In this document: piece after piece, positions 1 through 9,173 of the stretch
Layout of the letters: each line of letters opens with the position of its first letter
Numbering within the stretch: position 1 is the stretch's first letter
Source: Pseudomonadota bacterium
GTDB taxonomy: Bacteria; Pseudomonadota; Gammaproteobacteria; Halothiobacillales; Halothiobacillaceae
Direction of reading: 5' to 3'
NCBI GenBank assembly: GCA_021795795.1
Contig: JAJYPA010000288.1
Span: forward strand, 1-9,755
DNA length: 9,755 bases
Position numbers and translations under genes: made by a program
The notes under the pieces: generated by a model
Told to the model about the DNA's origin: nothing
What the model saw: only the letters and a program-made list of their open reading frames with translations
Databases searched by the model: none

Positions 1-856
1 ACGGCATTCTATCCCCTACCCACTCGGTCTGACGAAGAGCCCGTAAATACAACTCCATTTGCCCTTTGTGTGCGGGGGCAAATTTCTCCAGTTTCAGCTC
101 AACTGCCACCAGCCGGTGTAATTGCCGGTGATAGAAGAGCAAGTCCAGATAAAAATCGTCAGGTCCGACGCTGATGCGTTTTTGCCGGGCCACAAAGGTG
201 AAACCCGCACCCAGTTCCAACAGAAACCGTTCCATTTCGCGCAGAATGGCGGATTCCAGGTCGTGCTCATTGTAACCATCCGGTAAGCCGAGAAAATCGA
301 GCATGTAGGGGTCACGGAACACCATATCCGGGGTCATTTGTCCACCTGCGCGCAGGTGGCTGATTTCTGCCTGAATCACCGCTTCCGGTTGTTTGGAAAT
401 GGCCGTGCGCAAATAGAGTTGACTGCCGATGCGCTCACGCAGGGTGCGTACACTCCACCGCTCTATGCGGCAAAGCTCGGCGTAATAGTCGCGTTCCAGT
501 GGCTGTTTGAGCGGCAATATTTCGATGAAGTGACTCCAGCTCAAGGCTGAGGAGAGGGAGGTGACTACCTGCTCGTCGGGGAAAAGCTCAGCGAACTGCA
601 GCATGCGGCGCAGGCTACGCAAGCCAAAACCGCGACCATACGTCCTGACCAATTGTGTCGACAGCGTCGACACAATCTCCTCGCCATACTCCGCCCGTCC
701 CTCGCGCAATACTTCGCGGCGGATTCTTTCGCCGACTTTCCAATACAACATCGTCAGCGTACTGTTGGCCGTCTGGGCAACATGCTGGCGTGCCTGTTCA
801 ATGAGGTCGCGGACTTCGCTGATCAGTGCGTTACTATTCATGGCCGAGCCGCTCAT
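1..856 (-). CDS. DUF1016 (YhcG-type) PD-(D/E)xK nuclease-domain protein, 3' end cut by window edge
   Basis: I translated this frame by hand; it stays open from the start to base 1, so the C-terminus is missing. Numbering from the ATG at 841 gives 280 visible residues. The N-terminal half has the helical DUF1016 pattern (STQL near 61-64, YGRGFGLRSLRRM at 68-80, SWSHF at 101-105). The second half carries the nuclease motif: DDFYLDLLFYHR (228-239) followed by VAVELKLEKF (245-254) and GQMELYL (260-266), so D233, E248 and K250 are the expected PD-(D/E)xK residues. All are intact. The family is a predicted DNA endonuclease found in many defence and accessory islands; its exact role is not settled. 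Two in-frame ATGs fit: 856, two bases downstream of the methylase stop (TGATATG) with a distant GAGG, and 841. I chose 856 because of the tight coupling; neither has a strong ribosome binding site. Family is confident, start is not. Confidence 0.88.
   Translation of the reverse strand, partial: MSGSAMNSNALISEVRDLIEQARQHVAQTANSTLTMLYWKVGERIRREVLREGRAEYGEEIVSTLSTQLVRTYGRGFGLRSLRRMLQFAELFPDEQVVTSLSSALSWSHFIEILPLKQPLERDYYAELCRIERWSVRTLRERIGSQLYLRTAISKQPEAVIQAEISHLRAGGQMTPDMVFRDPYMLDFLGLPDGYNEHDLESAILREMERFLLELGAGFTFVARQKRISVGPDDFYLDLLFYHRQLHRLVAVELKLEKFAPAHKGQMELYLRALRQTEWVGDRMP
652..676. repeat. Perfect 11-base inverted repeat with 3-base loop inside the DUF1016 gene
   Basis: ATTGTGTCGAC, then AGC, then GTCGACACAAT. 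Both arms are perfect and each carries a GTCGAC hexamer. It lies within the codons for the VSTLST part of the nuclease gene, near residues 57-62 counted from ATG 841. It may be a coincidence of the repeated Ser-Thr codons, or a hairpin or binding site. It has no U-tract, so it is not a standard terminator. Confidence 0.6.
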
Positions 857-857
857 A

Positions 858-3833
858 TCAGATCAATGGCCTCTGCGTTTCGACGATACCCGACTCCCCT
901 GCGGCCTGTTCGATGCCGTTCCATGCGGCTACCAGTTCGTTGTAGGCGCGGGCTTCTTCCGCCCAGCTTTTGCGCTCGCAGAGGGTATATAGACGATATG
1001 CGAGGACGCGTATGGCTTCGGCCTGTGCGGGCATGCGCGCCAGCAGGGCACCGGCGGCGGTTTCGCTGTCCTGATTGAGGGCACGGATGAGTTGATGCAG
1101 GACTTGCCAGATGGGGGCCTTGCCCTTGCTCTGGGTATCGGGTGACCCATCACGCGGTAGCTCCGCCCAGCGCAACAGGCGCAGATTGCCGCCGCTACTG
1201 TCCACCACGCCAGATTCGCTCAGCCTGCCGACGCTGGTGCCCTTGGCGCGTGCCAGCACATCGGCCTCACCGAATTTGCCGGTGGCCCAGCCCTGCTGCT
1301 CAAACCAGGACAGACAAAACTGGGTGTCGTGGTCGAAGTCGTCTTCGGCAAAAAAGCGGTTGATAAGCTGCAAGGCTGTTTTGACACGCATGGGGGTGCC
1401 GTCGGCCTCCAGCACGGCGCCGTACTGGCTGAAGATGGCCATGCCGGGGCCGATGATGGCCTGGCTCAAATCCACCGGGGCGACGGGCGAATTGACGCCA
1501 CCGCGGGTCATGTCGAGGAGGGCGTCGGGAAGTGCGGCGTTGAGTTCGCGGAGAAAGGCGCGGCGGCTGATGCTGGGCGCATCCTGGTCACGCGGGCGGC
1601 AGACAAGGATGATGCTGGAGGCGAGGGCGTTGGTGCCATTACCTATGACGCGCCCTTCTTTTTCTGTTCGCATCGGCCAAGTACCGGTGAGGACAAAGCC
1701 AGCGCGCAACACCGCTTCCAAAAATGTCACCCAGCCGGTGCTGTGAGTACTACCGCCCTCGTCTAGAGTGTCGCTCTGCTTGAAGGCGTAGTAAATCGTG
1801 ACCGGAAAAGCCGGATGCGCCTGCACCGCTAGGTTATGCATGGCGTGGGTCATGCCGTCGAGAAAAAAGGCCTCGGCCTCGGCTTTGCCACCGTGGCGAT
1901 AGGGTGTGGCCACCAGTTCTTCGGCTTTGGGTACGGCTAGAGTGGCGTAGAGATTGGGGAATATGGGTTTGAGGCTTTTGCGCAGCCAGACATAAAAAAA
2001 ATCTGACAGATCAGCATAGCCGATGTTGTCGTAATATGGTGGATCTGTGGAAATAATCTTCCACCTGCTTATATCTTGAGTAGCTGCGTCTGCTTGAAGC
2101 GCAAAACCATTTCCTGTATTTCCTAATGCTTCAAACCCCTTTATTTGGCGCTCAAACAAATTATTAAAGCTACCAGACGAGTCAGAAAAAACGTTTGTTT
2201 CCGCATAATCCCAAGTCATTGGGAGTGCCTGACGAGAAAACACGCTGCGCAGTTGCGTATTAGGGTGATTCCAGCCACAAATTGAAGATGAATGATTGGC
2301 GACCTGATCAACAAGAAATGCCAAATATACCCCCACGGCCTCCGCATAGGCAGCAGCTCCGGTGCCGCCCTGGTCGAGTGGTTTCGGGTCGAGCAGAGCG
2401 GTGATTTCGGGGTGATGGGCGGCGTCTTCGTGGCGGATGCCTACAGCTTGCATCTGGCTTTCGGCCAGTGCGGCAAAAACCTGCGCTGCATCTTCGCGCA
2501 CGCGGGCGATGGCTTCGGGCACGAGGTCGGCAAAAGTCGTCAGTGCCACGAGTTGGCGGGGGGTGAAGAGGTCGCCATAAACATCCAGTCCGTAGTTTGA
2601 GACATTTACCCGGCATTTACCGTGCAATGGTGTTTCTGGCTTCCATTCTGGTTTTGCCTGATGGGCGCATAACTCCTGTTCTTCAGTTGGCGACAAATAA
2701 ACGCGGCCATGCGCACCTTCAGCAACAATAGCCATGAGCTTTGCACCCATACGTCCGGCAGTGCCCTCATTGCGAATGTATTTGTAATCCATTGGTGAAG
2801 CTGACAACAAGCAGAAAAATCCTGCGCGCTTTCCTGCAGTAGTTCCCCCTTTAGCACTTTCCGGTGGCTCCCCCATCTTCACCGTAAAGTGATAGCGGTC
2901 GCCCTCTATTACCGGCTGCACATACGCTTCCTTGCCCGCCTTGCTGCTGAGCACAAAGGTGCTGGCCAACGGCACATCCACATGACTGAAGGCAGGGTTG
3001 GGGCTTTTGACGGTGCGCGCCCACAGCCAGGCGATGACCGTGAGTTGCTGGCCGAGTAGCGGCGCAAGGTCGGGGCGCTCGGCCGCCATCCCTGCGGTGA
3101 CTTCGATCTTGGGATAAAGCGGACCGATGCGCTTTTCCGCCTCTGCCCGCATCCACGCGCCATAGCGGCGCACATCCTCGGCCAAGCCCTGCGCGCCTTG
3201 CCAGCTTTTGGCAAACATGTCGGCGCTGCGCTTACCCTGCGCTTCCGGCATCGGCCCCACGGGGGGCCGACCGGCAAACTTGGGCGGAATCTCGATCATA
3301 GCCTTGTTGATGGTGACGGCCACCGGGTTGAGGTCAGAGGCGTAGCTCTCCAACCCCAGCCGCTGCGCTTCCAGCGGTAGGGCACCGCCACCGGCAAAGG
3401 GGTCATGAAAGGCCGGCAACTTATCGGGATTGAACAGTTCGGCGGCCTGCGGATGGGTTTTATTGAGTTCGCAGGTTTCGCGCCAACTGCGGAGGATTTC
3501 GGCACGGGCAGCAGCCAGGACCGTTTCGTTGTTGGTGTTTTCCCAGAGCACGAGGTCTTCAATGATTTTGAACAGGCGCTCACGCTCGATGGCCGCCTTT
3601 TCCTTATTTACCCCGTATTTGAAGCCGCCGCCCTGCTGGTAGCCGGGGTCGTTGACCATCTGCGCAAAAATCACCGCCCGCGCGGCTGCCAGCGGGCGAC
3701 GCGCCCACCACAGATGCAAGGTGCTGGGGTGGCCGTGACGGATGGACTTTTCCCGCGCAGCAGCGACGTTGATTTTGTCCAGCGGCAGCGCTACTTCGAT
3801 GAGTTTTTTAGGGGTTTTTACGGAAAAAGACAT
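858..3833 (-). CDS. DUF1156-type adenine-specific DNA methylase (COG1743; DISARM class 1 methylase-like)
   Basis: This is a full-length 991-residue protein predicted to methylate adenine in DNA using S-adenosylmethionine. The N-terminus (about 10-65) matches the DUF1156 signature: [19 protein letters not shown] at 29-47 followed by [15 protein letters not shown]. The SAM-binding motif I is DPFAGGG at 144-150, followed by SDLNPVA at 166-172. The catalytic motif IV is DPPYYDN at 597-603. The roughly 450 residues between motifs I and IV could hold the target-recognition part, which is inference. The C-terminal third (about 750-980) is helical with no motif I recognise. The start at 3833 overlaps the ATPase stop by one base (TAATG) and has an AAAAGGA site 10 bases upstream. 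In known systems this family protects host DNA beside SNF2 helicases, as here. It could be DrmMI of class 1 DISARM or the methylase of a DUF499/DUF1156 system; the genes that would decide lie outside the window. GC drops to about 40% at 1981-2220, unlike the rest of the gene. Confidence 0.93.
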   Translation of the reverse strand: MSFSVKTPKKLIEVALPLDKINVAAAREKSIRHGHPSTLHLWWARRPLAAARAVIFAQMVNDPGYQQGGGFKYGVNKEKAAIERERLFKIIEDLVLWENTNNETVLAAARAEILRSWRETCELNKTHPQAAELFNPDKLPAFHDPFAGGGALPLEAQRLGLESYASDLNPVAVTINKAMIEIPPKFAGRPPVGPMPEAQGKRSADMFAKSWQGAQGLAEDVRRYGAWMRAEAEKRIGPLYPKIEVTAGMAAERPDLAPLLGQQLTVIAWLWARTVKSPNPAFSHVDVPLASTFVLSSKAGKEAYVQPVIEGDRYHFTVKMGEPPESAKGGTTAGKRAGFFCLLSASPMDYKYIRNEGTAGRMGAKLMAIVAEGAHGRVYLSPTEEQELCAHQAKPEWKPETPLHGKCRVNVSNYGLDVYGDLFTPRQLVALTTFADLVPEAIARVREDAAQVFAALAESQMQAVGIRHEDAAHHPEITALLDPKPLDQGGTGAAAYAEAVGVYLAFLVDQVANHSSSICGWNHPNTQLRSVFSRQALPMTWDYAETNVFSDSSGSFNNLFERQIKGFEALGNTGNGFALQADAATQDISRWKIISTDPPYYDNIGYADLSDFFYVWLRKSLKPIFPNLYATLAVPKAEELVATPYRHGGKAEAEAFFLDGMTHAMHNLAVQAHPAFPVTIYYAFKQSDTLDEGGSTHSTGWVTFLEAVLRAGFVLTGTWPMRTEKEGRVIGNGTNALASSIILVCRPRDQDAPSISRRAFLRELNAALPDALLDMTRGGVNSPVAPVDLSQAIIGPGMAIFSQYGAVLEADGTPMRVKTALQLINRFFAEDDFDHDTQFCLSWFEQQGWATGKFGEADVLARAKGTSVGRLSESGVVDSSGGNLRLLRWAELPRDGSPDTQSKGKAPIWQVLHQLIRALNQDSETAAGALLARMPAQAEAIRVLAYRLYTLCERKSWAEEARAYNELVAAWNGIEQAAGESGIVETQRPLI

Positions 3834-5479
3834 TAATTGACTATCCTTTTGCTTGGCGCCATCACGATAGCGTCAAGCTCTTGATAAACATTCATTTCAG
3901 GCCTCACCAGTGGAGCCAGTGTAAATAGTGCGAAAGCCTCGGCGTCATTACCACATTGAGTCAGTTCCAAAACCCGCTTGCATTTATTGTACAAACGTCC
4001 GGTGATGGCTTTAATGTCATCGGCAGGCTGTCCCTGAACCATTCCTTCATCTAGGGCTTGCTGCTTCTCGGTTTTAAGTTCAGCCAGCTTTTCAAGAAGG
4101 TTGAATTTCTCACAGAGTGCCTTTAAGACCTCATCGTCCCAAAGATAGCTTTCAATGTCTCGCCGCTGAAGTACTTGTACGCCATCAGTCTGAAGTTGCT
4201 GGACCTCTGTCTCATGCCGGTCATCGAGATCGAAAACGCTCCAGCACCTCAGACCAGGTGCCAACCTCCTAAGCAGTAAAGTAAATATTTTACCGTCTTG
4301 CTGAACTTCAGAGGTGCCGCCTAATGGAACAAATTCGACGTCCGAATACTGTGGGTTGAAGATAGTCCGATAGACCTCGACGTCGAAGCTAGGCTTTCGG
4401 CCGCCTTGCCCCAAGCGTTTCCCTTCACAGAAAATGACATGTTTTGGTACGACCAGCTGTGCCAAATCGTCCAGAGCAGTATCAAACATCCGATGCCAGA
4501 AAAGGCGACTAGGAACGATTGGTTCGAGACTGGTTGACTGATCAAAATCTTGATTGTGAAAATCTATAAAAGCAACTTGGCCAGGATTCGCAGCGTGTAA
4601 CTCGGCGGCTGTTCGTGCCATACCAATAGAATGGGTAGACAGCCATAACTGACAATTATCGGGTACTAGAGAAAACATCACACTAAGTAGTTTTGCTTGC
4701 AGTCTCGTATGCATGTGAAGTTCCGGCTCATCAATGCAAAAAACTGTATCATCAAAGGATCTTCGTTTTACAATAAAGTCCAGTAATAAGTCGAAAGCCG
4801 CTTTCTCGCCACCAGAAAGGTTTTTATAGTGAAACCCAGAGACTGCCCCCTTCTTGAAACGAAAGGTGCCATCAATCATTGGATTTCCTGGCCCTTGTAA
4901 CTCTAGGTTTTCAAACACTTGGCACATGGCCGTTCGAACCTCTCCAATTAACTCGTTCGCAACGTCACTAACCAACTTATTTTGTATCACAGGATCGCAT
5001 GAGAATAACTTTGTGATTGCATCACCAACCATACGTAGGTAGTTATCTGAAACGCGTAGTTCTTGATTGATCAGCTTTTGGGCTCGTTTGGAATCGTTGA
5101 GAATTTCATCTGTTGAATTCAGACCCTTAATAGTAAAGTCCGGTTCATGTCGGTAAGCAGAGCGAATATAGAACGCTTTCCTCTTCTGTTCTTGATTACT
5201 TTGGATGCTTTCTACTCCATGGAATTGTAACTGAATTTTTTGAAGTAACCCATTGGGATTTTCGGCTACTGAGGAACTTGGCCGAGAGTGGTATTCAGAC
5301 TCAAATGGGTTTTGTCCCCTGTTGAAAGTCATCCAGTAGTTGAAGGCCTCAAACAGTGAGGTCTTTCCACTACCATTAGGTCCCGTAAGTATTACGAGTT
5401 TGGCTGTTTCAGGAATACTAGCAACAGTAAGGTCAGTAAAACGCTTAAAGTCACGAATATGAATATTTTTTAACTTCAT
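3833..5479 (-). CDS. ABC/AAA15-type ATPase fused to a TOPRIM/DUF4435-like domain (OLD- or PARIS-like)
   Basis: This is a 548-residue protein. The ATPase part has Walker A GPNGSGKT (33-40), an ABC signature LSGGE (221-225), Walker B ending FCIDE (247-251) and the H-loop STHS (281-284), the order seen in SMC/OLD-like AAA15/AAA_21 ATPases. A second domain starts near 346: FCEGK with E352, then FDLDD (D417, D419), then RRDIESYL (439-446). An acidic residue followed by DxD is the TOPRIM metal-binding pattern, and the IESYL motif points to DUF4435. Known relatives with this layout are OLD-family nucleases (similar length) and PARIS, where AriA is the ATPase and AriB the DUF4435 effector. I infer a nucleotide-gated nuclease or toxin effector. 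I chose ATG 5479, which overlaps the helicase stop (ATGA) with AAAAGG 10 bases upstream; an open frame extends to 5539, but the extra 20 residues lie within helicase coding and precede the typical [11 protein letters not shown] start. GC (about 43% in sampled lines) is far below both neighbours. Confidence 0.9.
   Translation of the reverse strand: MKLKNIHIRDFKRFTDLTVASIPETAKLVILTGPNGSGKTSLFEAFNYWMTFNRGQNPFESEYHSRPSSSVAENPNGLLQKIQLQFHGVESIQSNQEQKRKAFYIRSAYRHEPDFTIKGLNSTDEILNDSKRAQKLINQELRVSDNYLRMVGDAITKLFSCDPVIQNKLVSDVANELIGEVRTAMCQVFENLELQGPGNPMIDGTFRFKKGAVSGFHYKNLSGGEKAAFDLLLDFIVKRRSFDDTVFCIDEPELHMHTRLQAKLLSVMFSLVPDNCQLWLSTHSIGMARTAAELHAANPGQVAFIDFHNQDFDQSTSLEPIVPSRLFWHRMFDTALDDLAQLVVPKHVIFCEGKRLGQGGRKPSFDVEVYRTIFNPQYSDVEFVPLGGTSEVQQDGKIFTLLLRRLAPGLRCWSVFDLDDRHETEVQQLQTDGVQVLQRRDIESYLWDDEVLKALCEKFNLLEKLAELKTEKQQALDEGMVQGQPADDIKAITGRLYNKCKRVLELTQCGNDAEAFALFTLAPLVRPEMNVYQELDAIVMAPSKRIVN
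3844..3850 (-). promoter_or_regulatory. Ribosome binding site for the DUF1156 methylase gene
   Basis: AAAAGGA lies 10 bases upstream of ATG 3833 on the minus strand, within the end of the ATPase gene. It agrees with the TAATG stop-start overlap and with the conserved [17 protein letters not shown] beginning of the protein. Confidence 0.55.
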
Positions 5480-8400
5480 ACATTTTTTGCCTTTTGTAGT
5501 AACTGTGCGAGATCCAGATTGATACTGGTCACCGCCCAATCCGGCTCCTGCGTAAAGGGCTTGCGCACATAGTATGGCCCCTCGTGCTGTTCACCTTCCA
5601 CCAGCACGATGGCGAGGATGAATTTGTCCTGCTGATTCAGTCCGTAGAGGATTTCATTGCGGGTGACGGTGACAGTGCTGCTGCCCTTGGCGCGGCCTTT
5701 GACCTCGATGTGCCGGGAAGGAGGAAGTCTGCCGTCAATGGCAGCGGGCATGCTGGTGACGTCCCAGCCGCATTTCTGTGCTGAGACGTCGATGACTTCA
5801 TGACCGAGAGCACGCTCGGCGTCCATCACCGCCTGCATGGCGATCCACTCCACACGGGCACGGGCGGCGGCATCGGCGGTCCAGCCGGTCGTTTCGCCTT
5901 TGCGCTGGGCCAGCAGCCCTGCCGGAATCACCAATGCGCCACCCAGCACCACGGGGGTAGCCGAGATGACGTGGCGCATGGCCAGCAGTTCTTTTTCGCG
6001 GGATTCCCTGCGTGCAGCCAGATCGTCAATGGTGCGGCGGACATTCTCCAGAGTCAGGCGCACGTCTTTACCGGCAGAAATATCGTCTTGCAGCTTGATG
6101 TAACGGTCCGACCAGTAGTTGATTTCTTTGACCAGCCGCTCCTGAACGGCGGCCAGGGTCTTGTCCACAATCAGTTCGCGGCGCTGCCGTACTTCGTCGA
6201 AATGCTCGGGCACCTGATGCGCCGAGGCGTAGCCCAGCGCCTGCGCTTCGAGGTTCTGAGTGATCCACGGGGCGACCAGGATGTCCGCAATCAAGGGTCT
6301 GTCCGCCGGGTCGATGGGTTCCAGGTCGAGATGGGGCGCCCAGCCGGCGTTGATGGTATTGCCCTGCGGGTCGATTTCCACAAACTGCATCCGTCGGGAT
6401 ACGACGCGCGTGGGGTCGGCACCTTCTTTTACCGAATGATCGACCATGAACAGGACCCGGGGCGTCAGCCCGGTGTCGTCGGGGTTCACAAGTATCGCGC
6501 CCTGCTTGAGTTGATTCCGGTGTTGTTCCAGAACAATGTCGGTGACCGCCTGCATCAGCGGGTGACCGGGGTGCAGCAGACTCGCCATCGCGGCGCCAGG
6601 ACGGTCGTTGATGCGTACATACTGTTTCTCGAAACAGACCCGTTCATAACGGGGCAAAACCGGATTGCTGTTACGGCGGTCCCGCCCGGAAATTTGCCGG
6701 TCCCGCTCACGGATGCTGGCGGGGACATGGGTGATCTCGTAGCGGCCTGCCTCGCGCGGACGCAATGCACCACCCAGTTGCCGGAAAGCCTGCTGGAAGA
6801 AAGAACGGATGAAATAGGGCTGGAGCTTGCGGGCTTCGGCCTTCTCCATCTCTTCTTTGATGGCGAAAAGGCGGCTGGTATCCATGACTTCTTCGCAGAG
6901 GGCATTGCGCTGCAGGATGCTTTCCAGATGCCGGGTATCCAGTGCACCGTCGATCTTTTGCCACATGCGGGCGCGCACCTCGGGGTCGGCGCCATAGCGG
7001 ATGGCTTCGATCAGCAGGTCTTTGAGACTCTTTTCCTCAAAAACCTCACCGAGGATGTCAAAAACCCGGCCACCCAGGGCCTGACGCTCGATTTCGAGCT
7101 TGTCAAAAAGCCGCTGGAAGACGTCGCCCTCGCGGGTTTCGGCAGCGACCATGTTCCAGAGATGACAGACTTCGGTCTGGCCGATGCGGTGGATACGGCC
7201 AAATCGCTGCTCCAGACGGTTGGGATTCCAAGGCAGGTCGTAGTTGACCATCAGGTGCGCGTTTTGCAGATTGACGCCCTCGCCCGCCGCATCGGTAGCG
7301 AGCAGCACGCGGACGGTGGGATCATTGCGGAATAGCTCCTGCACCTTGCGGCGTTCTTCGCGCTTGATGCCACCGTGAATCATGGTCACGGCGTCTTCAT
7401 TGCCGATCAGCCCACGAATTTTGACGGCGAGGTAATTGAGCGTATCGCGGTGTTCGGTAAAAATGATCAGTTTGCGCTGTAGGCCATGGTCTTCGCGCAT
7501 GGTAGGGGATTGCAGCAGGTTGGAGAGTTCGTCCCACTTGCGGTCCTGGCCGGAGTGCACGACCTGCCGGGCCTGTTCTTCCAGCCCTTCGAGGATAATG
7601 ATTTCCGCTTCGAGTTCGGCAATGGTCTGGGCGGCGGTAGCCTGATCGACGACTTCTTCTTCAAATTCTTCGTAGGCGTCGGGGGCAAGGGTGTCGGCGG
7701 ATTCCCAGATGTCGTCGCTGACCTGATTAAAGCGGTCCGAATCCAATGTTTCCGCCAGTAACTGGCCACGCTGGCGGAGCTTTTCTTCTTCGACCCGGCG
7801 CTGGAGTTTGTTGCGGCGACGTTTCAGGGATTGGTAAATGGCTTCGGGGCTGGAGGCCAAACGGCGCTGCAAGGCTGTCAGTGCAAAGCCGACGGTGCCT
7901 TTGCGTTGGCCATCCAGTTGGTCGGCTCGATTCATTTCTTCTTTGACGTAGTCGGTGACTGCGGTGTAAAGCGCGGCTTCCGGGTCGGAAAGCTGGTAAT
8001 TGGCCGTGATGGCGCGGCGTTCAGGGAACAGTTTGCTGCCGTCAAAGCGCAGCATGTCTTCTTTCACCATACGGCGCATCAGGTCGGTGACATCGACTTT
8101 GTGGGCGCCATCGCGGAACTTGCCGTAGAAACGGTCGGCATCCAGCAGGGACATGAACAGTTGGAAGTCTTCTTCCTTGCCATTATGGGGCGTCGCCGTC
8201 ATCAGCAGGAAGTGGCGGGTGATGGCCCCCAGTATCTCACCCAGCAGAAAGCGTTTGGTCTTGTTGACCTTGTTGCCGAAGTAACTGGCCGAGAGCTTGT
8301 GGGCTTCATCGACGACTACCAGATCCCAGTGGGAGCGGCGAAGTTTATCCTGTAGTTCTTCACTGCGGGCCAACTGGTCGACGCGGGCAACCAGCAGGTC

Positions 8401-9117
8401 GATGTCCTCAAAGGGATTGCCGCTGCGCGATGCCTCTACCTGTTCGCGGGAAAAGAGGGTGAAGGACAGACCGAATTTCTCGAACATTTCGTCCTGCCAC
8501 TGCTCGACCAGACTGCCGGGGGCGACAATCAGTACCCGGCGGGCATCGGCCCGCATCAGTAACTCACGGATGAACAACCCGGCCATGATGGTTTTGCCTG
8601 CGCCGGGATCATCGGCGAGCACATAACGTAGCGGCTGCCGGGGCAGCATGGACTCGTAGACGGCGGTGATCTGGTGGGGCAACGGCTCCACGTTGGAGGT
8701 GTGCACCGCCATCATCGGGTCGAAGAGATAGGCGAGGTTGATCCGATAGGCTTCGGTGGCGAGTTTGAAGTCCTCCCCTGGCGCATCAAAGGCCCAGGGA
8801 CGACCGGCATCGGCCAGCGACAGGTTGGGCTCGTCGCTACGAAAGAGCATGCGTTCCCGCAGAGCACCGTCCGCCGTCTTGTAGTACACCGTGAGGGCAT
8901 GATCGCCGGCCGGTTCCGTCGTCACGATGCGCACCACCTGGCCGGGTTCCAGGCCGGAGAGCGTGGCGTTTTTCTGAATGTCTTCGAGTTTCAGCATGCG
9001 GGGTTCGCTTGTGGCTCCGGGTGGGGACGGACTGTTATTTATATGATCGGCAGAATAGGTTAGTTGGGTGGAATGGATCAACCCAGAGGGCAACCAATAG
9101 ACATTTACCCGTAACAT
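5476..9117 (-). CDS. drmD: SNF2-family DNA helicase/translocase with C-terminal DUF3883-like domain (DrmD-like)
   Basis: This is a 1213-residue superfamily 2 motor, predicted to use ATP to move along DNA. Motifs in order: I DDPGAGKT (169-176), II DEAH (270-273), III TATPHN (307-312), [13 protein letters not shown] (607-618), [13 protein letters not shown] (637-647). Between the two RecA-like lobes, about 425-520, is a charged, probably coiled-coil insert with an acidic run (YEEFEEEVV, 482-490). The C-terminus has GWDV (1117-1120), IEVKGR (1137-1142) and TVTRNE (1150-1155); D1119, E1138 and K1140 fit the DUF3883 Mrr/PD-(D/E)xK-like pattern. The length and the [11 protein letters not shown] and [14 protein letters not shown] stretches fit DrmD of class 1 DISARM and related helicases that sit beside DUF1156 methylases. 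I am unsure of the symbol because the DISARM core genes are not visible. I chose ATG 9117 for its GAGG site 5 bases upstream. However, recognisable family sequence begins only at the in-frame ATG 8997 (MLKLEDI), which lacks such a site, so residues 1-40 may be untranslated. Confidence 0.92.
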   Translation of the reverse strand: MLRVNVYWLPSGLIHSTQLTYSADHINNSPSPPGATSEPRMLKLEDIQKNATLSGLEPGQVVRIVTTEPAGDHALTVYYKTADGALRERMLFRSDEPNLSLADAGRPWAFDAPGEDFKLATEAYRINLAYLFDPMMAVHTSNVEPLPHQITAVYESMLPRQPLRYVLADDPGAGKTIMAGLFIRELLMRADARRVLIVAPGSLVEQWQDEMFEKFGLSFTLFSREQVEASRSGNPFEDIDLLVARVDQLARSEELQDKLRRSHWDLVVVDEAHKLSASYFGNKVNKTKRFLLGEILGAITRHFLLMTATPHNGKEEDFQLFMSLLDADRFYGKFRDGAHKVDVTDLMRRMVKEDMLRFDGSKLFPERRAITANYQLSDPEAALYTAVTDYVKEEMNRADQLDGQRKGTVGFALTALQRRLASSPEAIYQSLKRRRNKLQRRVEEEKLRQRGQLLAETLDSDRFNQVSDDIWESADTLAPDAYEEFEEEVVDQATAAQTIAELEAEIIILEGLEEQARQVVHSGQDRKWDELSNLLQSPTMREDHGLQRKLIIFTEHRDTLNYLAVKIRGLIGNEDAVTMIHGGIKREERRKVQELFRNDPTVRVLLATDAAGEGVNLQNAHLMVNYDLPWNPNRLEQRFGRIHRIGQTEVCHLWNMVAAETREGDVFQRLFDKLEIERQALGGRVFDILGEVFEEKSLKDLLIEAIRYGADPEVRARMWQKIDGALDTRHLESILQRNALCEEVMDTSRLFAIKEEMEKAEARKLQPYFIRSFFQQAFRQLGGALRPREAGRYEITHVPASIRERDRQISGRDRRNSNPVLPRYERVCFEKQYVRINDRPGAAMASLLHPGHPLMQAVTDIVLEQHRNQLKQGAILVNPDDTGLTPRVLFMVDHSVKEGADPTRVVSRRMQFVEIDPQGNTINAGWAPHLDLEPIDPADRPLIADILVAPWITQNLEAQALGYASAHQVPEHFDEVRQRRELIVDKTLAAVQERLVKEINYWSDRYIKLQDDISAGKDVRLTLENVRRTIDDLAARRESREKELLAMRHVISATPVVLGGALVIPAGLLAQRKGETTGWTADAAARARVEWIAMQAVMDAERALGHEVIDVSAQKCGWDVTSMPAAIDGRLPPSRHIEVKGRAKGSSTVTVTRNEILYGLNQQDKFILAIVLVEGEQHEGPYYVRKPFTQEPDWAVTSINLDLAQLLQKAKNV
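5490..5495 (-). promoter_or_regulatory. Ribosome binding site for the ATPase-TOPRIM gene
   Basis: AAAAGG lies 10 bases upstream of ATG 5479 on the minus strand, within the last codons of the helicase gene. Together with the ATGA overlap it supports 5479 as the start rather than the longer frame from 5539. Confidence 0.5.
9052..9081 (-). promoter_or_regulatory. Possible sigma-70 promoter inside the helicase 5' region
   Basis: The minus strand has TTGATC (9081-9076), an 18-base spacer and TATTCT (9057-9052), followed by an AT-rich ATATAAAT stretch. The match to the -35/-10 consensus is only moderate. If active, transcription would begin near 9045, downstream of ATG 9117, and the helicase would have to start at 8997. 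This conflicts with the ribosome binding site evidence at 9123-9126, so only one of the two is likely to be right for the main transcript. Confidence 0.25.
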
Positions 9118-9122
9118 GGATA

Positions 9123-9126
9123 CCTC
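9123..9126 (-). promoter_or_regulatory. Ribosome binding site for the helicase start at 9117
   Basis: On the minus strand the sequence reads GAGG, then five bases, then ATG at 9117. This is a good Shine-Dalgarno match and is the main reason to prefer the longer helicase protein. The rival start at 8997 has only a GGAG 17 bases upstream, which is too far to work well. Confidence 0.5.
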
Positions 9127-9173
9127 GGATGTCTGACTTGCTGGCAGGGAGGTGACCCATTCGACTACATTCT

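Noticed and set aside
1..280. Possible frameshift in DUF1016 near the window edge
   Set aside because: The residues after GQMELYL still fit the family pattern with a G-D...P spacing, and the alternative frames hit stops, so the reading frame appears intact.
94..315. 73-residue minus-strand frame
   Set aside because: It is out of frame with, and inside, the DUF1016 gene, whose nuclease motifs read clearly through this stretch.
1111..1746. 211-residue plus-strand frame opposite the methylase
   Set aside because: It has low-complexity Ser/Arg/Ala composition and lies over well-supported methylase coding.
5480..5539. Longer start for the ATPase gene at 5539
   Set aside because: The extra 20 residues overlap helicase coding and do not look like the family; the ATGA overlap and AAAAGG site favour 5479.
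5800..7335. 511-residue open frame on the plus strand opposite the helicase
   Set aside because: It is fully antisense to conserved helicase motifs, is rich in His, Gly and Gln as mirror frames of GC-rich genes are, and shows no known domain.
7831..8355. 174-residue plus-strand frame
   Set aside because: It lies opposite the DEAH and motif III region of the helicase and is best explained as a mirror frame.
9050..9160. Small 42-codon frame (starting MGHLPASK) on the minus strand between the unknown gene and the helicase
   Set aside because: It is out of frame with the helicase, has no good ribosome site and resembles nothing known; it is most likely chance.
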